Below, in pieces: positions 43,737 through 52,263 of a stretch of 64,000 nucleotides of DNA. The notes below the pieces were generated by a model. That model searched no databases, was not told where the DNA came from, and was given only the letters and a program-made list of their open reading frames with translations. The translations under genes were made by a program, and so were the position numbers. How positions within the stretch are numbered: position 1 is the stretch's first letter; the number at the start of each line of letters is the position of its first letter. This DNA comes from Streptomyces spiralis (GTDB lineage: Bacteria > Actinomycetota > Actinomycetes > Streptomycetales > Streptomycetaceae), in assembly GCF_014654675.1 (NCBI RefSeq), contig NZ_BNBC01000022.1:32016-96015 (forward strand), in the 5' to 3' direction.

Positions 43737-44199
43737 GGCCCCCGGCACGGACGGCAGACTCACCCTCCGCCAGGTGACCTATCGCGATCCCGACGACGAC
43801 TTCGGGGAACCGGCCATGCGGCGTTACGCCAGGACGGCGTGCGAGCTGACCGGGATGGATCCGAGGTTCGGCGTCCCCGCGCTGGTCACCATCACGCGGC
43901 GCGAGTCCGCCTACAACGCCCCGAAGCAGCGGGTGAACACACGGGATTCCAACGCGCGGGGTCCGATCGTGTCCGACGGCCACCGGCAGAACTGCTCGCG
44001 GGGAGCCACTCAGTGCATTCCTTCCACGTTCGCCGCATACCACCAGGCCCACACGGCCACCACGCCCTACGACGTGGTCGCGGACATGTGCGCGACGATC
44101 AATTACGTGCGCGACCGATATCACGTGAACCGGTCGGGTTCGAACTTCGCGGCCCGTGTGCAGCAGGCGGACCCGCACCGGCCACCTCACGGATACTAG
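43480..44199 (+). CDS. Peptidoglycan-binding protein with lysozyme-like domain
   Basis: A 239-residue protein. The ATG follows AGAGAGGAAG. Residues 1-85 form a peptidoglycan-binding module (FGKTNEDVRIVQKALIARG, GTFGVQTKAAYRAEQLAQGF). Residues 100-239 resemble a transglycosylase/lysozyme fold with a candidate Glu in TRRESAYNAPKQR. A Cys in CSRGATQC and CIPSTFAAY follows. There is no signal peptide, as in related Streptomyces proteins. The binding module is nearly identical to that of the next gene. Confidence 0.8.
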   Translation: MVALSNVRFGKTNEDVRIVQKALIARGHSIPDGATGTFGVQTKAAYRAEQLAQGFEGTDADGIPGCTSLTDLGRHAGFTVDCTGATAPGTDGRLTLRQVTYRDPDDDFGEPAMRRYARTACELTGMDPRFGVPALVTITRRESAYNAPKQRVNTRDSNARGPIVSDGHRQNCSRGATQCIPSTFAAYHQAHTATTPYDVVADMCATINYVRDRYHVNRSGSNFAARVQQADPHRPPHGY

Positions 44200-44206
44200 G
44201 AGCACG

Positions 44207-44465
44207 TCATGGTCGCCCTGTCCAACGTCCGCTTCGGCAAGACCAACGAGGACGTACGCATCGTGCAGAAGGCCCTCATCGCCCGAGGGCACAGCATCCC
44301 GGACGGAGCCACCGGCACCTTCGGAGTCCAGACGAAAGCAGCCTACCGAGCCGAACAACTCGCCCAGGGCTTCGAAGGAACGGACGCCGACGGCATACCC
44401 GGCTGCACCTCACTCACCAACCTCGGCCGCCACGCCGGCTTCACCGTCGACTGCACCGGCGCCGC
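44207..44465. repeat. Copy 2 of a 259-bp direct duplication
   Basis: Second copy of the same module at the start of the M23 gene. The differences are TT/CC near the start (GCTTTG versus GCCCTG) and two single substitutions. Confidence 0.9.
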
Positions 44466-44901
44466 GACACCGACCGGAGGCGGCCAGGGGGCCGGCCGAC
44501 GACACGTGTCGTCACCTGTGCCCGGTCACCGGGTGACCTTCGACTTCTTCGCCCGCGGCCCCTACGCCTGGAAGCCGGACGGCGTGGGCCGGCACACCGG
44601 CCAGGACTTCGCCGCTCCCCCCGGCGCTCCCGTGGTCGCCGTGCGTGACGGCACCATCGTCTGGTCGAACGGTCAGGGGGGTGCCTACGGCCAGTGGATC
44701 GGGCTGCGCGCGGACAACGGCCATGTGTACACGTACTGCCATCTCTCGCTACGGCAGGTGGCGAAAGGTCAGGCGGTCACCGCCGGCCAGCAGCTCGGCA
44801 AGGTCGGCAGCACCGGCAACGCCACCGGACCGCATCTGCACTTCGAGATGGCGAAGAGCTCCAGCTGGTCCTACGGCAACGTCGCGAGGCCGAGCTGGTG
44901 A
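44209..44901 (+). CDS. Peptidoglycan-binding M23 metallopeptidase
   Basis: A 230-residue protein. The same N-terminal binding module as the preceding gene is followed by an M23 (LytM) domain with HTGQDFAAPPGAPVVAV and GPHLHFEM, which hold the zinc ligands (His, Asp, His). It is expected to cut cell-wall cross-links. No signal peptide. The two genes, nine bases apart, are a tandem pair whose catalytic domains differ (lysozyme-like, endopeptidase). Confidence 0.9.
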   Translation: MVALSNVRFGKTNEDVRIVQKALIARGHSIPDGATGTFGVQTKAAYRAEQLAQGFEGTDADGIPGCTSLTNLGRHAGFTVDCTGAATPTGGGQGAGRRHVSSPVPGHRVTFDFFARGPYAWKPDGVGRHTGQDFAAPPGAPVVAVRDGTIVWSNGQGGAYGQWIGLRADNGHVYTYCHLSLRQVAKGQAVTAGQQLGKVGSTGNATGPHLHFEMAKSSSWSYGNVARPSW

Positions 44902-44974
44902 GCGGCGCGGTGGCGGGTCTTACGGAGTGGTGACGGGACCGGCGCGTTCGTGCGGTGCGGTGCCGTCGGCGGCC

Positions 44975-44980
44975 TAGCGT
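44975..44980 (+). promoter_or_regulatory. -10 box of a leaderless gene
   Basis: TAGCGT seven bases before the epimerase ATG, with no ribosome site. The spacing is that of leaderless Streptomyces transcripts. Confidence 0.5.
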
Positions 44981-44987
44981 GGGCCGT

Positions 44988-46010
44988 ATGCGCGTACTGG
45001 TCACCGGCGGTGCCGGGTTCATCGGGTCCCATGTCGTTCAGGCGCTGACGGAGCGCGGGCACGAAGCCGTGGTGTTCGACGTGAGCACGGCCGCGGGTGC
45101 GGACGTGCGGAACCCGGAGGCGGTCGGCCGTGCGCTGTCGGGGGTGGACGCCGTGTGCCACCAGGCGGCGATGGTCGGCCTCGGCAAAGGCGTCCTGGAC
45201 GCGGCCGAGTACGTCTCCCGCAACGATCTCGGCACCGCCGTCCTGCTCGCCGCGATGGCCGAGGCGGGCGTTCGGCGCCTGGTGCTGGCCGGGTCGATGG
45301 TGGTGTACGGGGAGGGGCGGTACGAGTGCGGGGAACACGGCGTCGTACGGCCGGGTCCGCGGGCCGTGCGGGACCTGGACGCGGGCCGGTTCGAGCCGGT
45401 GTGCCCGAGGTGCGGGCGGGAGCTGCGTCCCGGACTGGTCGGTGAGGACGCCCCGCCCGATCCGCGGAACGTCTACGCGGCGACCAAGCTGGCCCAGGAG
45501 CACCTGTCGGCCGCCTGGGCACGGTCGACGGAGGGGTCGGCGGTCTCCCTGCGCTACCACAACGTGTACGGGCCCCGGATGCCCCGTGACACCCCGTACG
45601 CGGGTGTCGCGTCCTTCTTCCGCTCCGCGCTGGCCCGGGGTGAGGCGCCGCGCGTGTTCGAGGACGGCCGGCAGCGGCGCGACTTCGTGCACGTACGGGA
45701 CGTGGCCGCGGCCAACGTCGCGGCGCTGGAGGCGGAGCCGCCGCGGGGCCTGCTCACCGTCTACAACACCGGAAGCGGCGAGCCGCACACGGTCGGCGCG
45801 ATGGCGCGGGCCCTGGCCGCCGCGTACGGCGGGCCCGAGCCCGTCGTCACCGGCGAGTACCGCCTGGGCGACGTGCGGCACATCACCGCGGACTCCTCAC
45901 GGCTGCGGGCCGAACTGGGCTGGAAGCCCGAGGTCCGCTTCGAGGAGGGGATGCGGGAGTTCGCCGACTCGCCCCTGCGCGACGAGAAGCCGAACGGCCA
46001 CATGTCGTAG
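44988..46010 (+). CDS. NAD-dependent epimerase/dehydratase family protein
   Basis: A 340-residue extended SDR from ATG. GGAGFIGSH binds NAD. YAATK provides the catalytic Tyr and Lys. An unusual insert with CPRCGRELRP and an upstream Cys (YECGEHG) could bind zinc. Such enzymes epimerise or dehydrate nucleotide sugars. The glycosyltransferase genes 2-8 kb downstream give a plausible context. No ribosome site precedes the ATG, so it is probably leaderless. Confidence 0.88.
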   Translation: MRVLVTGGAGFIGSHVVQALTERGHEAVVFDVSTAAGADVRNPEAVGRALSGVDAVCHQAAMVGLGKGVLDAAEYVSRNDLGTAVLLAAMAEAGVRRLVLAGSMVVYGEGRYECGEHGVVRPGPRAVRDLDAGRFEPVCPRCGRELRPGLVGEDAPPDPRNVYAATKLAQEHLSAAWARSTEGSAVSLRYHNVYGPRMPRDTPYAGVASFFRSALARGEAPRVFEDGRQRRDFVHVRDVAAANVAALEAEPPRGLLTVYNTGSGEPHTVGAMARALAAAYGGPEPVVTGEYRLGDVRHITADSSRLRAELGWKPEVRFEEGMREFADSPLRDEKPNGHMS

Positions 46011-46047
46011 CCGAGCGGCTCCCGCGCCGATCGGGTGGGGTCCGGGG

Positions 46048-47160
46048 TCAGGTCTCCGCGGTGGGGAGGGTCACCTCGAAGCGGCACCCGCCGGGGATGT
46101 TGCGTACGGCGGTGTGGCCCTGGTGGGCCTCGACGATGCCCCGGACGATGGCGAGGCCCAGGCCCGCGCCGGCCGGGGGCGTGCGGGCGTGGGTGCCGCG
46201 CCAGCCGGTGTCGAAGACCCGGGGCAGGTCCTCCTCGGGGATGCCGCCGCAGCCGTCGCTGACGGACAGGACGACGCCCTCGGGCGAGCGTTCGGCGGCG
46301 ACGGCGACCGTGCCGTCGGCGGGGGTGCGGCGGATCGCGTTCACCAGCAGGTTGCCGAGCACCCGGCTCATCTCCTTGCCGTCCACCTCGACCGGCACCG
46401 GCGCCACCCGGTCGCCCACGAGGCGCACGCCGTGCTCCCTGGCCAGCGGGTCGGCCCCGGCGAGGGCGTCGCCGACCAGGTCGTACAGCGAGATCCGGGA
46501 GCGGGTCAGGGCGAGGCTGCCGGCGTGGATGCGGGAGAGCTCGAACAGGTCGCCGACCATGTCGTTCAGGCGCTCGACCTCGGCGCGGATCTGCTTGAGG
46601 TAGCGGTCCGGGTCGGTGGCGACCCCGTCCTCCAGCGCCTCGGACATGGCGCGCAGTCCGGCGAGCGGGGTGCGCAGGTCGTGCGAGATCCAGGCGACGA
46701 GCTCCCGGCGCGAGGACTCCAGGGCGCGCTCGCGCTCCCTGGACTCGGCCAGCCGTGCGCTGGTGGCGGCCAGCTCGCGGCTGAGGGACTCCAGCTCGGC
46801 GGTCGCCGGGGTGCCGGGCGCGGAGAAGTCGCCGCCGTCGCCGAACGAGCGGGCGGCCAGGGCGAGTTCGCGGCTGCGGGCAACCACCCAGCGACCGAGT
46901 AGCAGCGCGGTGACCAGGGACACCACTGCTGCCATGGCCACCACGGTGGTGACGACGGACAGGTCGTGCTCGGAGAGGAACATCGCCTGCGCCACCACCA
47001 GAGTGCCGGCGAGCATCGCGCCCACCGCCACGCCGGCGACCACGGCGAGCGAGGCGGTCAGGGAGCGCCGGCGGATCAGCCGCAGCACACCGGCCCCGGC
47101 CAGGCCGGTCGCGGCGGCGCCGAGGAAGGCGTACAGGGCGATCAGCAGGATGTCGCGCAC
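46048..47160 (-). CDS. Two-component sensor histidine kinase
   Basis: A 370-residue kinase from GTG, two bases after the response-regulator stop, with GGGAG inside that gene. Four N-terminal hydrophobic segments (residues 1-95) replace a large extracellular domain. A HAMP-like linker follows, then the H-box SHDLRTPL, N-box NLLVNAIRRTP, DGCGGIPEED and GAGLGLAIV of the HATPase domain. It is an intramembrane-type sensor. Partner of the adjoining regulator. Confidence 0.93.
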   Translation of the reverse strand: MRDILLIALYAFLGAAATGLAGAGVLRLIRRRSLTASLAVVAGVAVGAMLAGTLVVAQAMFLSEHDLSVVTTVVAMAAVVSLVTALLLGRWVVARSRELALAARSFGDGGDFSAPGTPATAELESLSRELAATSARLAESRERERALESSRRELVAWISHDLRTPLAGLRAMSEALEDGVATDPDRYLKQIRAEVERLNDMVGDLFELSRIHAGSLALTRSRISLYDLVGDALAGADPLAREHGVRLVGDRVAPVPVEVDGKEMSRVLGNLLVNAIRRTPADGTVAVAAERSPEGVVLSVSDGCGGIPEEDLPRVFDTGWRGTHARTPPAGAGLGLAIVRGIVEAHQGHTAVRNIPGGCRFEVTLPTAET

Positions 47161-47162
47161 GG

Positions 47163-48062
47163 TCAGCTCCCTTCGCCCTCGTGTGCTTCGTCCTTGTGTG
47201 CTTCGCCCTCGCGTGCTTCACCCTCGTGCGCGGTGGGGTCGAAGCGGTAGCCGACGCCCCACACGGTCTGGATCAGGCGGGGCCGGGCCGGGTCGTCCTC
47301 CACCTTGCCGCGCAGCCGCCGGACATGGACGGTGACCGTGGACAGGTCGCCGAAGTCCCAGCCCCACACCTCGCGCATCAGGTCCTCGCGGCTGAAGGCG
47401 CGGCCGGGGTGCCTGAGGAAGAAGGCGAGAAGGTCGAACTCGCGCAGGGTGAGGGCGAGCTCGGTGCCGTTCTTGGTGGCGCGGCGGGCGGCCGGATCGA
47501 CGGCGAGTCCGGCCGCGGCCGGTGGCCGCGACACGGCGGCGGGCCGGGTGCGGCGCAGCACCGACTCCACACGCAGGACGAGTTCGCGGGGGCTGAACGG
47601 CTTGGTCACGTAGTCGTCGGCGCCGACCTCCAGACCGAGGATGCGGTCGTCCTCGTCGCCGCGGGCGGTGAGCATGATGACCGGCACCGGGCCGCGTCCG
47701 CGCATCCGGCGGCACACCTCCAGGCCGTCCATGCCGGGCAGCATCAGGTCCAGCACCACCAGGTCGGGCCAGTGCGCGGCGGCGCGGGCCAGCGCGGTCG
47801 GCCCGTCCCCCGCCCGGTCCACGACGTGGCCGGCGCGGTCGAGGTACCCGGAGACCACCTCGGCGACGGTGGGGTCGTCCTCCACGACCAGGACGCGGGC
47901 GGCCGGGGCCGGACGGCGGCCGGCGGTGCCGGGTTCGGCGGTTCCGGGCTCGGTGGTCCGGGGCTCACCGGTGCCGGGCTCACCGGTGCCGGGTTCACCC
48001 GTCCGGGGTTCGCCGGTTCCCGCGTCGTGACCGCCCGCTGAGGGCTCGTACGGCTGCTGCAT
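47163..48062 (-). CDS. OmpR-family response regulator
   Basis: About 299 residues. The receiver domain (VLVVEDDPTVAEVVSGYLDR, phosphoacceptor in LVVLDLMLPGMDG, Thr and Lys in MLTARGDED and YVTKPFS) is followed by a winged-helix DNA-binding domain. A long N-terminal linker of GTGEPxT repeats precedes the receiver. Start ATG at 48062 is possibly leaderless (CAGGCT six bases upstream), and an in-frame ATG at 48149 is the alternative. The C-terminus has acidic EGEAxxxEAH repeats. It is cotranscribed with the kinase. Confidence 0.93.
   Translation of the reverse strand: MQQPYEPSAGGHDAGTGEPRTGEPGTGEPGTGEPRTTEPGTAEPGTAGRRPAPAARVLVVEDDPTVAEVVSGYLDRAGHVVDRAGDGPTALARAAAHWPDLVVLDLMLPGMDGLEVCRRMRGRGPVPVIMLTARGDEDDRILGLEVGADDYVTKPFSPRELVLRVESVLRRTRPAAVSRPPAAAGLAVDPAARRATKNGTELALTLREFDLLAFFLRHPGRAFSREDLMREVWGWDFGDLSTVTVHVRRLRGKVEDDPARPRLIQTVWGVGYRFDPTAHEGEAREGEAHKDEAHEGEGS
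47935..48020. repeat. 15-bp period repeats in the regulator 5' end
   Basis: Imperfect tandem units of GGGCTCACCGGTGCC type encoding the Gly-Thr-Gly-Glu-Pro linker. Confidence 0.65.
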
Positions 48063-48172
48063 GCGTCCAGCCTGGCACCACGGCCGCCGCGGTGCCGCTG
48101 CCGGTGGCTTCGCGGCCTCCGACGTCCGCGTTTCGTAAGGAGCCGACATCCGTTATGCCTGTTTTGCGTTCG

Positions 48173-48178
48173 TAGGGT
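48173..48178 (+). promoter_or_regulatory. -10 box of a leaderless gene
   Basis: TAGGGT seven bases before the glycosyltransferase GTG, without a Shine-Dalgarno. It lies 110 bp from the divergent response-regulator start. Confidence 0.5.
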
Positions 48179-48185
48179 GAGAGCC

Positions 48186-48920
48186 GTGACGACCTCTCCC
48201 ACACCACCGGACGTCGACGTGGTGCTCCCCTGTCTGAACGAGGCCGGCGCCCTGCCCTGGGTGCTCGCCCGCATCCCCGAGGGCTGGCGCGCCCTGGTCG
48301 TGGACAACGGCTCCACCGACGGCTCGGCCGAGCTGGCGCGTGAGCTGGGCGCGACCGTCGTGTCCGAGCCGCGCCGCGGGTTCGGCGCCGCCTGCCACGC
48401 GGGGCTGACCGCCGCCACCGCCGAGATCGTGTGCTTCTGCGACTGCGACGGCTCGCTCGACCCGGCGCTGCTGGTGCCCTTCGTCCGCGAGGTGCGCACC
48501 GGCACGGCAGACCTGGTGCTCGGCCGGCGCCGGCCGCGGGGCCCGGGAGCCTGGCCCGCGCACGCCCGGGCGGGGAACCTCGTGCTGGCCCGGATGCTGC
48601 GCCGCCGCACCGGTCTGCGCCTGCACGACCTCGGCCCGCTGCGGGCGGCGCGCCGGGCGCCGCTGCTCGCCCTCGGCCTCACCGACCGCCGCAGCGGCTA
48701 CCCGCTGCAGATGGTGGTGCGCGCCGCCGACGCGGGCTGGCGCGTCACCGAGCACGACGTGCCGTACCTGCCGCGCACCGGCGCCTCGAAGGTGACGGGC
48801 ACCTGGCGCGGGACCTGGCAGGCGGTACGGGACATGCGCCGGGTGCTGGCCGAGCCGGGCCCGCACAGCGCCCCGGGTGCGCCCGCGGCCCCGCACGCGA
48901 CCCGAGGAGTGCCCCGGTGA
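48186..48920 (+). CDS. GT2 family glycosyltransferase
   Basis: A 244-residue protein from GTG. GT-A motifs: VVLPCLNEAGALPWVL, VVDNGSTDGSAELA, and metal-binding DCDGSLDP. There is no membrane helix at the C-terminus, so it is a soluble DPM1/DpgS-like enzyme. It probably transfers a sugar to a lipid or small acceptor. It overlaps the DUF2064 gene by 4 bp (GTGA) and forms an operon with it and the methyltransferase. Confidence 0.9.
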   Translation: MTTSPTPPDVDVVLPCLNEAGALPWVLARIPEGWRALVVDNGSTDGSAELARELGATVVSEPRRGFGAACHAGLTAATAEIVCFCDCDGSLDPALLVPFVREVRTGTADLVLGRRRPRGPGAWPAHARAGNLVLARMLRRRTGLRLHDLGPLRAARRAPLLALGLTDRRSGYPLQMVVRAADAGWRVTEHDVPYLPRTGASKVTGTWRGTWQAVRDMRRVLAEPGPHSAPGAPAAPHATRGVPR

Positions 48921-49534
48921 CCACACTGCTCGTCATCGCCAAGGAGCCGCTGCCGGGGAAGGTGAAGACCCGGCTGACACCGCCGTTCACCCCTCGGGAG
49001 GCGGCCGAACTCGCCGAGGCGGCCCTCGCGGACACCCTGCTCGCCGTGGCCGCGACCCCCGCCGACCGCCGCGTCCTCGTTCTCGACGGTGCACCCGGCC
49101 CCTGGCTGCCGCCCGGCTTCGACGTCGTACGGCAGTGCGCGGGCGGCCTGGACGAACGGCTGGCCGCGGCCTTCGCGGGCTGCACCGGTCCGGCGCTGCT
49201 GATCGGGATGGACACCCCGCAGGTGACCCCGGAGCTGCTCGGCGTCGACTTCGCCACCTGCGACGCCTGGTTCGGCCCCGCCGAGGACGGCGGTTTCTGG
49301 GCCCTGGGACTGGCGGAGCCGGATCCCGCGCTGCTGCGGGGCGTGCCCATGTCGACGCCCGTGACCGGCGCCGTGCAGCGGGACAGGCTCGTCGCGGCGG
49401 GCCTGCGGGTGCGCGACCTTCCGCTGCTGCGCGACGTGGACACCGCCGCCGACGCCCGCGCCGTCGCCGCCCGCGCACCGCACGGCCGCTTCGCCGCACG
49501 GCTCGCCCGCTGCACGGCGGTCACCGGCCGATGA
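48917..49534 (+). CDS. DUF2064 (TIGR04282-type) nucleotidyl/glycosyltransferase-like protein
   Basis: A 205-residue protein. The start LLVIAKEPLPGKVKTRLTPP is the signature of the TIGR04282/DUF2064 family, which is related to CofC-like nucleotidyltransferases. A GMDTPQVTPELL segment and EDGGFWALGL follow. In some bacteria members lie in arsenosugar loci, but no arsenic gene is near. Coupled to the GT2 gene (GTGA) and to the methyltransferase (ATGA). Confidence 0.88.
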   Translation: MTTLLVIAKEPLPGKVKTRLTPPFTPREAAELAEAALADTLLAVAATPADRRVLVLDGAPGPWLPPGFDVVRQCAGGLDERLAAAFAGCTGPALLIGMDTPQVTPELLGVDFATCDAWFGPAEDGGFWALGLAEPDPALLRGVPMSTPVTGAVQRDRLVAAGLRVRDLPLLRDVDTAADARAVAARAPHGRFAARLARCTAVTGR

Positions 49535-50535
49535 GCACCGCACACGAGATCGCCGCACCGACGACCGGTACGGCCGGCACCGGGACGGCCGCACCGGCGT
49601 CCGGGGCCGAGTGGGCAGCGACCGGGCACACAGGGCGTGGCGTCGGGGGCACCGGAACGGCCGACGGGCCGACATGGACCGCAGGCGGGCGCGCAGGGTC
49701 CGCCGAGGGGCCCGCTCGGACCGCCGATCGACGCGCGGGCACTACGGACGGACGCCCGCGGATCGCCGACCGGCACGCAGCAACCACCGACGGACCCGAA
49801 TGGACCGCCGACGGGCCCTACTCCGCCGCTCTGCGTGCGGGTCGGGGGCCGCTGTTTCTGCGGCGGGCCGACGGGTGGCTGCTGCCGCTGGAGGTGGAGC
49901 GGTGGTGTGCGGAGCCCGACGCGGTGGATCTGGAGGTGCTGGGCCGTTGCGAGGGCGCGGTGCTGGACGTCGGATGCGGGCCGGGGCGGCTGGTCGCGGC
50001 GCTGGCGGCGCGGGGGCGGCCCGTCCTGGGCATCGACGTGAGCGAGGCCGCTGTCGCCCGCACCGTGGACCTCGGCGGTCCCGCGCTGCGCCGCTCGGTC
50101 TTCGAACCGCTCCCCGGTGAGGGCCGTTGGGACACAGCCCTCCTCATGGACGGCAACGTCGGCATCGGCGGCGACCCGCGCGTCCTGCTGCGCCGGCTGG
50201 CCCGGCTGCTGCGGCCCGGCGGTCTGCTGATCGCCGAGGCCGCGCCCGTGGACATCGACGAGCGCGTCGAGGTCCAGGTCGTCCACCGGGCCGACGTGGC
50301 AGGCGGCGCGGGCGCCCCCTTCCCCTGGGCGCGCGTCGGCGCCCCGGCCCTGCTGCGCCACGCCGGGCGCGCGGGCTGGCGGGCCGTCGATCAGTGGACG
50401 GCGGGCGGCCGGTGCTTCGCCGCCCTGCGCAGCCGCACCACGAGGACCAGCGCCGAGCCGCCGAAGAGCACGGCCGTGATCAGCAGCCAGCGGGCGAGGA
50501 AGCCGTCCGGCGACAGTCCGGTGGTCAGCCGGTAG
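49531..50535 (+). CDS. Class I SAM-dependent methyltransferase
   Basis: A 334-residue protein coupled by ATGA to the DUF2064 gene. The first 100 residues are low-complexity (TADGPxWTA, GRAGSAEGP types). The SAM-binding motif VLDVGCGPGRLVAALA lies near residue 150, then GIDVSEAAVA and LLRPGGLLIAEAAP. The last 45 residues or so overlap the antisense strand of the convergent membrane gene (145-bp overlap), so this tail may be non-ancestral. The substrate is unknown. Confidence 0.85.
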   Translation: MSTAHEIAAPTTGTAGTGTAAPASGAEWAATGHTGRGVGGTGTADGPTWTAGGRAGSAEGPARTADRRAGTTDGRPRIADRHAATTDGPEWTADGPYSAALRAGRGPLFLRRADGWLLPLEVERWCAEPDAVDLEVLGRCEGAVLDVGCGPGRLVAALAARGRPVLGIDVSEAAVARTVDLGGPALRRSVFEPLPGEGRWDTALLMDGNVGIGGDPRVLLRRLARLLRPGGLLIAEAAPVDIDERVEVQVVHRADVAGGAGAPFPWARVGAPALLRHAGRAGWRAVDQWTAGGRCFAALRSRTTRTSAEPPKSTAVISSQRARKPSGDSPVVSR

Positions 50536-50888
50536 CGCCGCCGGTCCACCTGCCCGGCGATCAGCGGGAACCACACCAGGAGCAGCAGCCCGGACAGGAC
50601 CGCCGGGACCCGCACGTACGCCACCCACGCGCGGCGGCCGGCCCGGCCGGCGGCCCGCAGGGCGGCGCGGTCGGCCGCCGCGTACAGCGGCAGCAGCACC
50701 AGGTCGTGCAGCAGCGCCGCCCCCACGAACCACAGCGCCACCCCGAACCAGTCGCCGGCGAACAGGCGCACCCCCGCGTATCCGGCCAGCGCGAACGAGC
50801 AGGCGAGCAGCACGAGCTGCAGCGGGCTCCCGAGCGGGAGGCGCAGGGGGCGGAGGGCGTGCGGGAGGCGAGGGAAACGCGGGGTCAT
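50391..50888 (-). CDS. Four-helix membrane protein, partner of the oxidoreductase
   Basis: A 165-residue protein. The ATG overlaps the molybdopterin-protein stop by one base (TGATG), so the genes are coupled. Helices such as LVLLACSFALAGYAGVRLF and VLSGLLLLVWFPLIAG. The family is unassigned. It may anchor or supply electrons to the molybdoenzyme. The stop region overlaps the methyltransferase gene on the opposite strand. Confidence 0.8.
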   Translation of the reverse strand: MTPRFPRLPHALRPLRLPLGSPLQLVLLACSFALAGYAGVRLFAGDWFGVALWFVGAALLHDLVLLPLYAAADRAALRAAGRAGRRAWVAYVRVPAVLSGLLLLVWFPLIAGQVDRRRYRLTTGLSPDGFLARWLLITAVLFGGSALVLVVRLRRAAKHRPPAVH

Positions 50889-52150
50889 CACAGGTCTCCG
50901 AAGGTCAGCCGGGCCACCCACTTGGTGTTCATCACACCGGGTGCCGCGGGCACGATGACCCGGGCCGGGTAGCCGTGGTCCGGGGTCAGGTCCTCGCCGT
51001 TGGCCTGCAGGGCGAGCAGGGAGAGCGGGTCGCGCACCTGGTTGGCGCGCAGGCCGGCCCGGCGGAAGGCACCGTGCCGCTGAAGCGACTCCACGAAGAC
51101 GTCGGGCACCCCGGCCGGGTCCTCGTACCCGACGAGCGCCGCGAGGTCGCGCAACCGGACGCCGCGCCACCACTGGTCGGAGGTCGACCAGCCCTCCACG
51201 CAGGCGATGGGCAGCGCGGAACTGTGCAGGGGCAGGCGGAGCAGATCGGCGCGGGCGAGCCGGACGGTGCCGGTGCGGCCGGTGACGACCAACCGCCACG
51301 CATCGTCGCTCGTCTCGGCCGCGTCGATCCCGGCGTACGCGGCGGTCTTGTTGATCTGGAACCCGCCCGGGCCGCTGCCGGGTTCGGGCCCGCCGTGCGG
51401 GGCCAGCAGGGCGGTCCGCCGCAGCGGTCCGTCGAAGCCGCGGCCCGCCGTGGTGGCGAAGAGCAGCAGCGAGCCGCCCCCGACCAGCCACAGCGCCCCA
51501 CGGCGCGAGACGCTGGGCGGGTCCGGCCGCGGGGACACCAGGTCCCCGCCCTCGCGCGGCGGCGCGGGCTCGCCGCCCGCTGCCCGCGCACGGCGCACGT
51601 TGCGCAGCGCCGCGGGCAGCTTCAGGGCCACGTGGACGGCGAAGGCGGCGAAGAACACCCAGGCGCCGTAGAAGTGCAGCGGGTAGAACGAGCCGGGGAA
51701 GACGTAGTCCAGCTGGACGTTGAGCACCCCGGTGGTGAACTCGAACAGGACGCCCCCGACCAGCAGGAGCAGCGAGATCCGTTCCAGCGCGTGGGTGAGG
51801 GACCGGGCGGGCGGCAGCGCGAACAGCCGGGGCACCACCGACCAGAGCTTGGCCAGCAGGACCGGGATCAGCGTGATCCCGAGCGTCACGTGGACGTTCT
51901 GGGTGAGCCGGTACAGCCAGCTCGGACGCGTAGGCCAGTCGAAGAGGTAGAACCCGAGGATCCCCTTGCCGGGGGTCTGGTCGTTCACCGGCGTCAGGCC
52001 CGGGTTGTAGGCGGCGTACGACACCAGGCCGGTCACGAAGAGCACGGTGATGCCGACCAGCAGGACCAGCCCCAGCACCGAGGTGAACCAGGGACCGCGC
52101 AGCGGGCTGCGCCAGAAGCCGGGAGAGGTGGGGAGCCGTCGATCGCTCAT
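50888..52150 (-). CDS. Membrane molybdopterin-dependent oxidoreductase (SuoX-like)
   Basis: A 420-residue protein. Residues 15-175 hold several helices with His pairs of a cytochrome b-type membrane domain (NVHVTLGITLIPVLLAK, YPLHFYGAWVFFAAF). Residues 220-420 form an oxidoreductase molybdopterin-binding domain with the conserved Cys in PIACVEGWSTSDQWW. It is probably a sulfite-oxidase-like reductase fused to its quinol-side membrane domain. The start ATG has a TACCGT box 6 nt upstream and no ribosome site. Confidence 0.88.
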   Translation of the reverse strand: MSDRRLPTSPGFWRSPLRGPWFTSVLGLVLLVGITVLFVTGLVSYAAYNPGLTPVNDQTPGKGILGFYLFDWPTRPSWLYRLTQNVHVTLGITLIPVLLAKLWSVVPRLFALPPARSLTHALERISLLLLVGGVLFEFTTGVLNVQLDYVFPGSFYPLHFYGAWVFFAAFAVHVALKLPAALRNVRRARAAGGEPAPPREGGDLVSPRPDPPSVSRRGALWLVGGGSLLLFATTAGRGFDGPLRRTALLAPHGGPEPGSGPGGFQINKTAAYAGIDAAETSDDAWRLVVTGRTGTVRLARADLLRLPLHSSALPIACVEGWSTSDQWWRGVRLRDLAALVGYEDPAGVPDVFVESLQRHGAFRRAGLRANQVRDPLSLLALQANGEDLTPDHGYPARVIVPAAPGVMNTKWVARLTFGDL

Positions 52151-52156
52151 GTCCCG

Positions 52157-52257
52157 ACGGTAGGCCGCTCCCGCCCGGAAAGGCGGCGCGCGACCCATGA
52201 CGAATTCCTGACGTCCGGGCCGCCGACCGGCGCATACGCCGTCCGCCGCCCTAGCGT
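52157..52257. promoter_or_regulatory. Divergent leaderless promoter pair
   Basis: TACCGT (minus strand, 52,157-52,162) lies six bases before the oxidoreductase ATG. TAGCGT (plus strand, 52,252-52,257) lies six bases before the GTG of the multi-spanning membrane protein. No ribosome site is seen for either. Confidence 0.5.
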
Positions 52258-52263
52258 TCCGGT

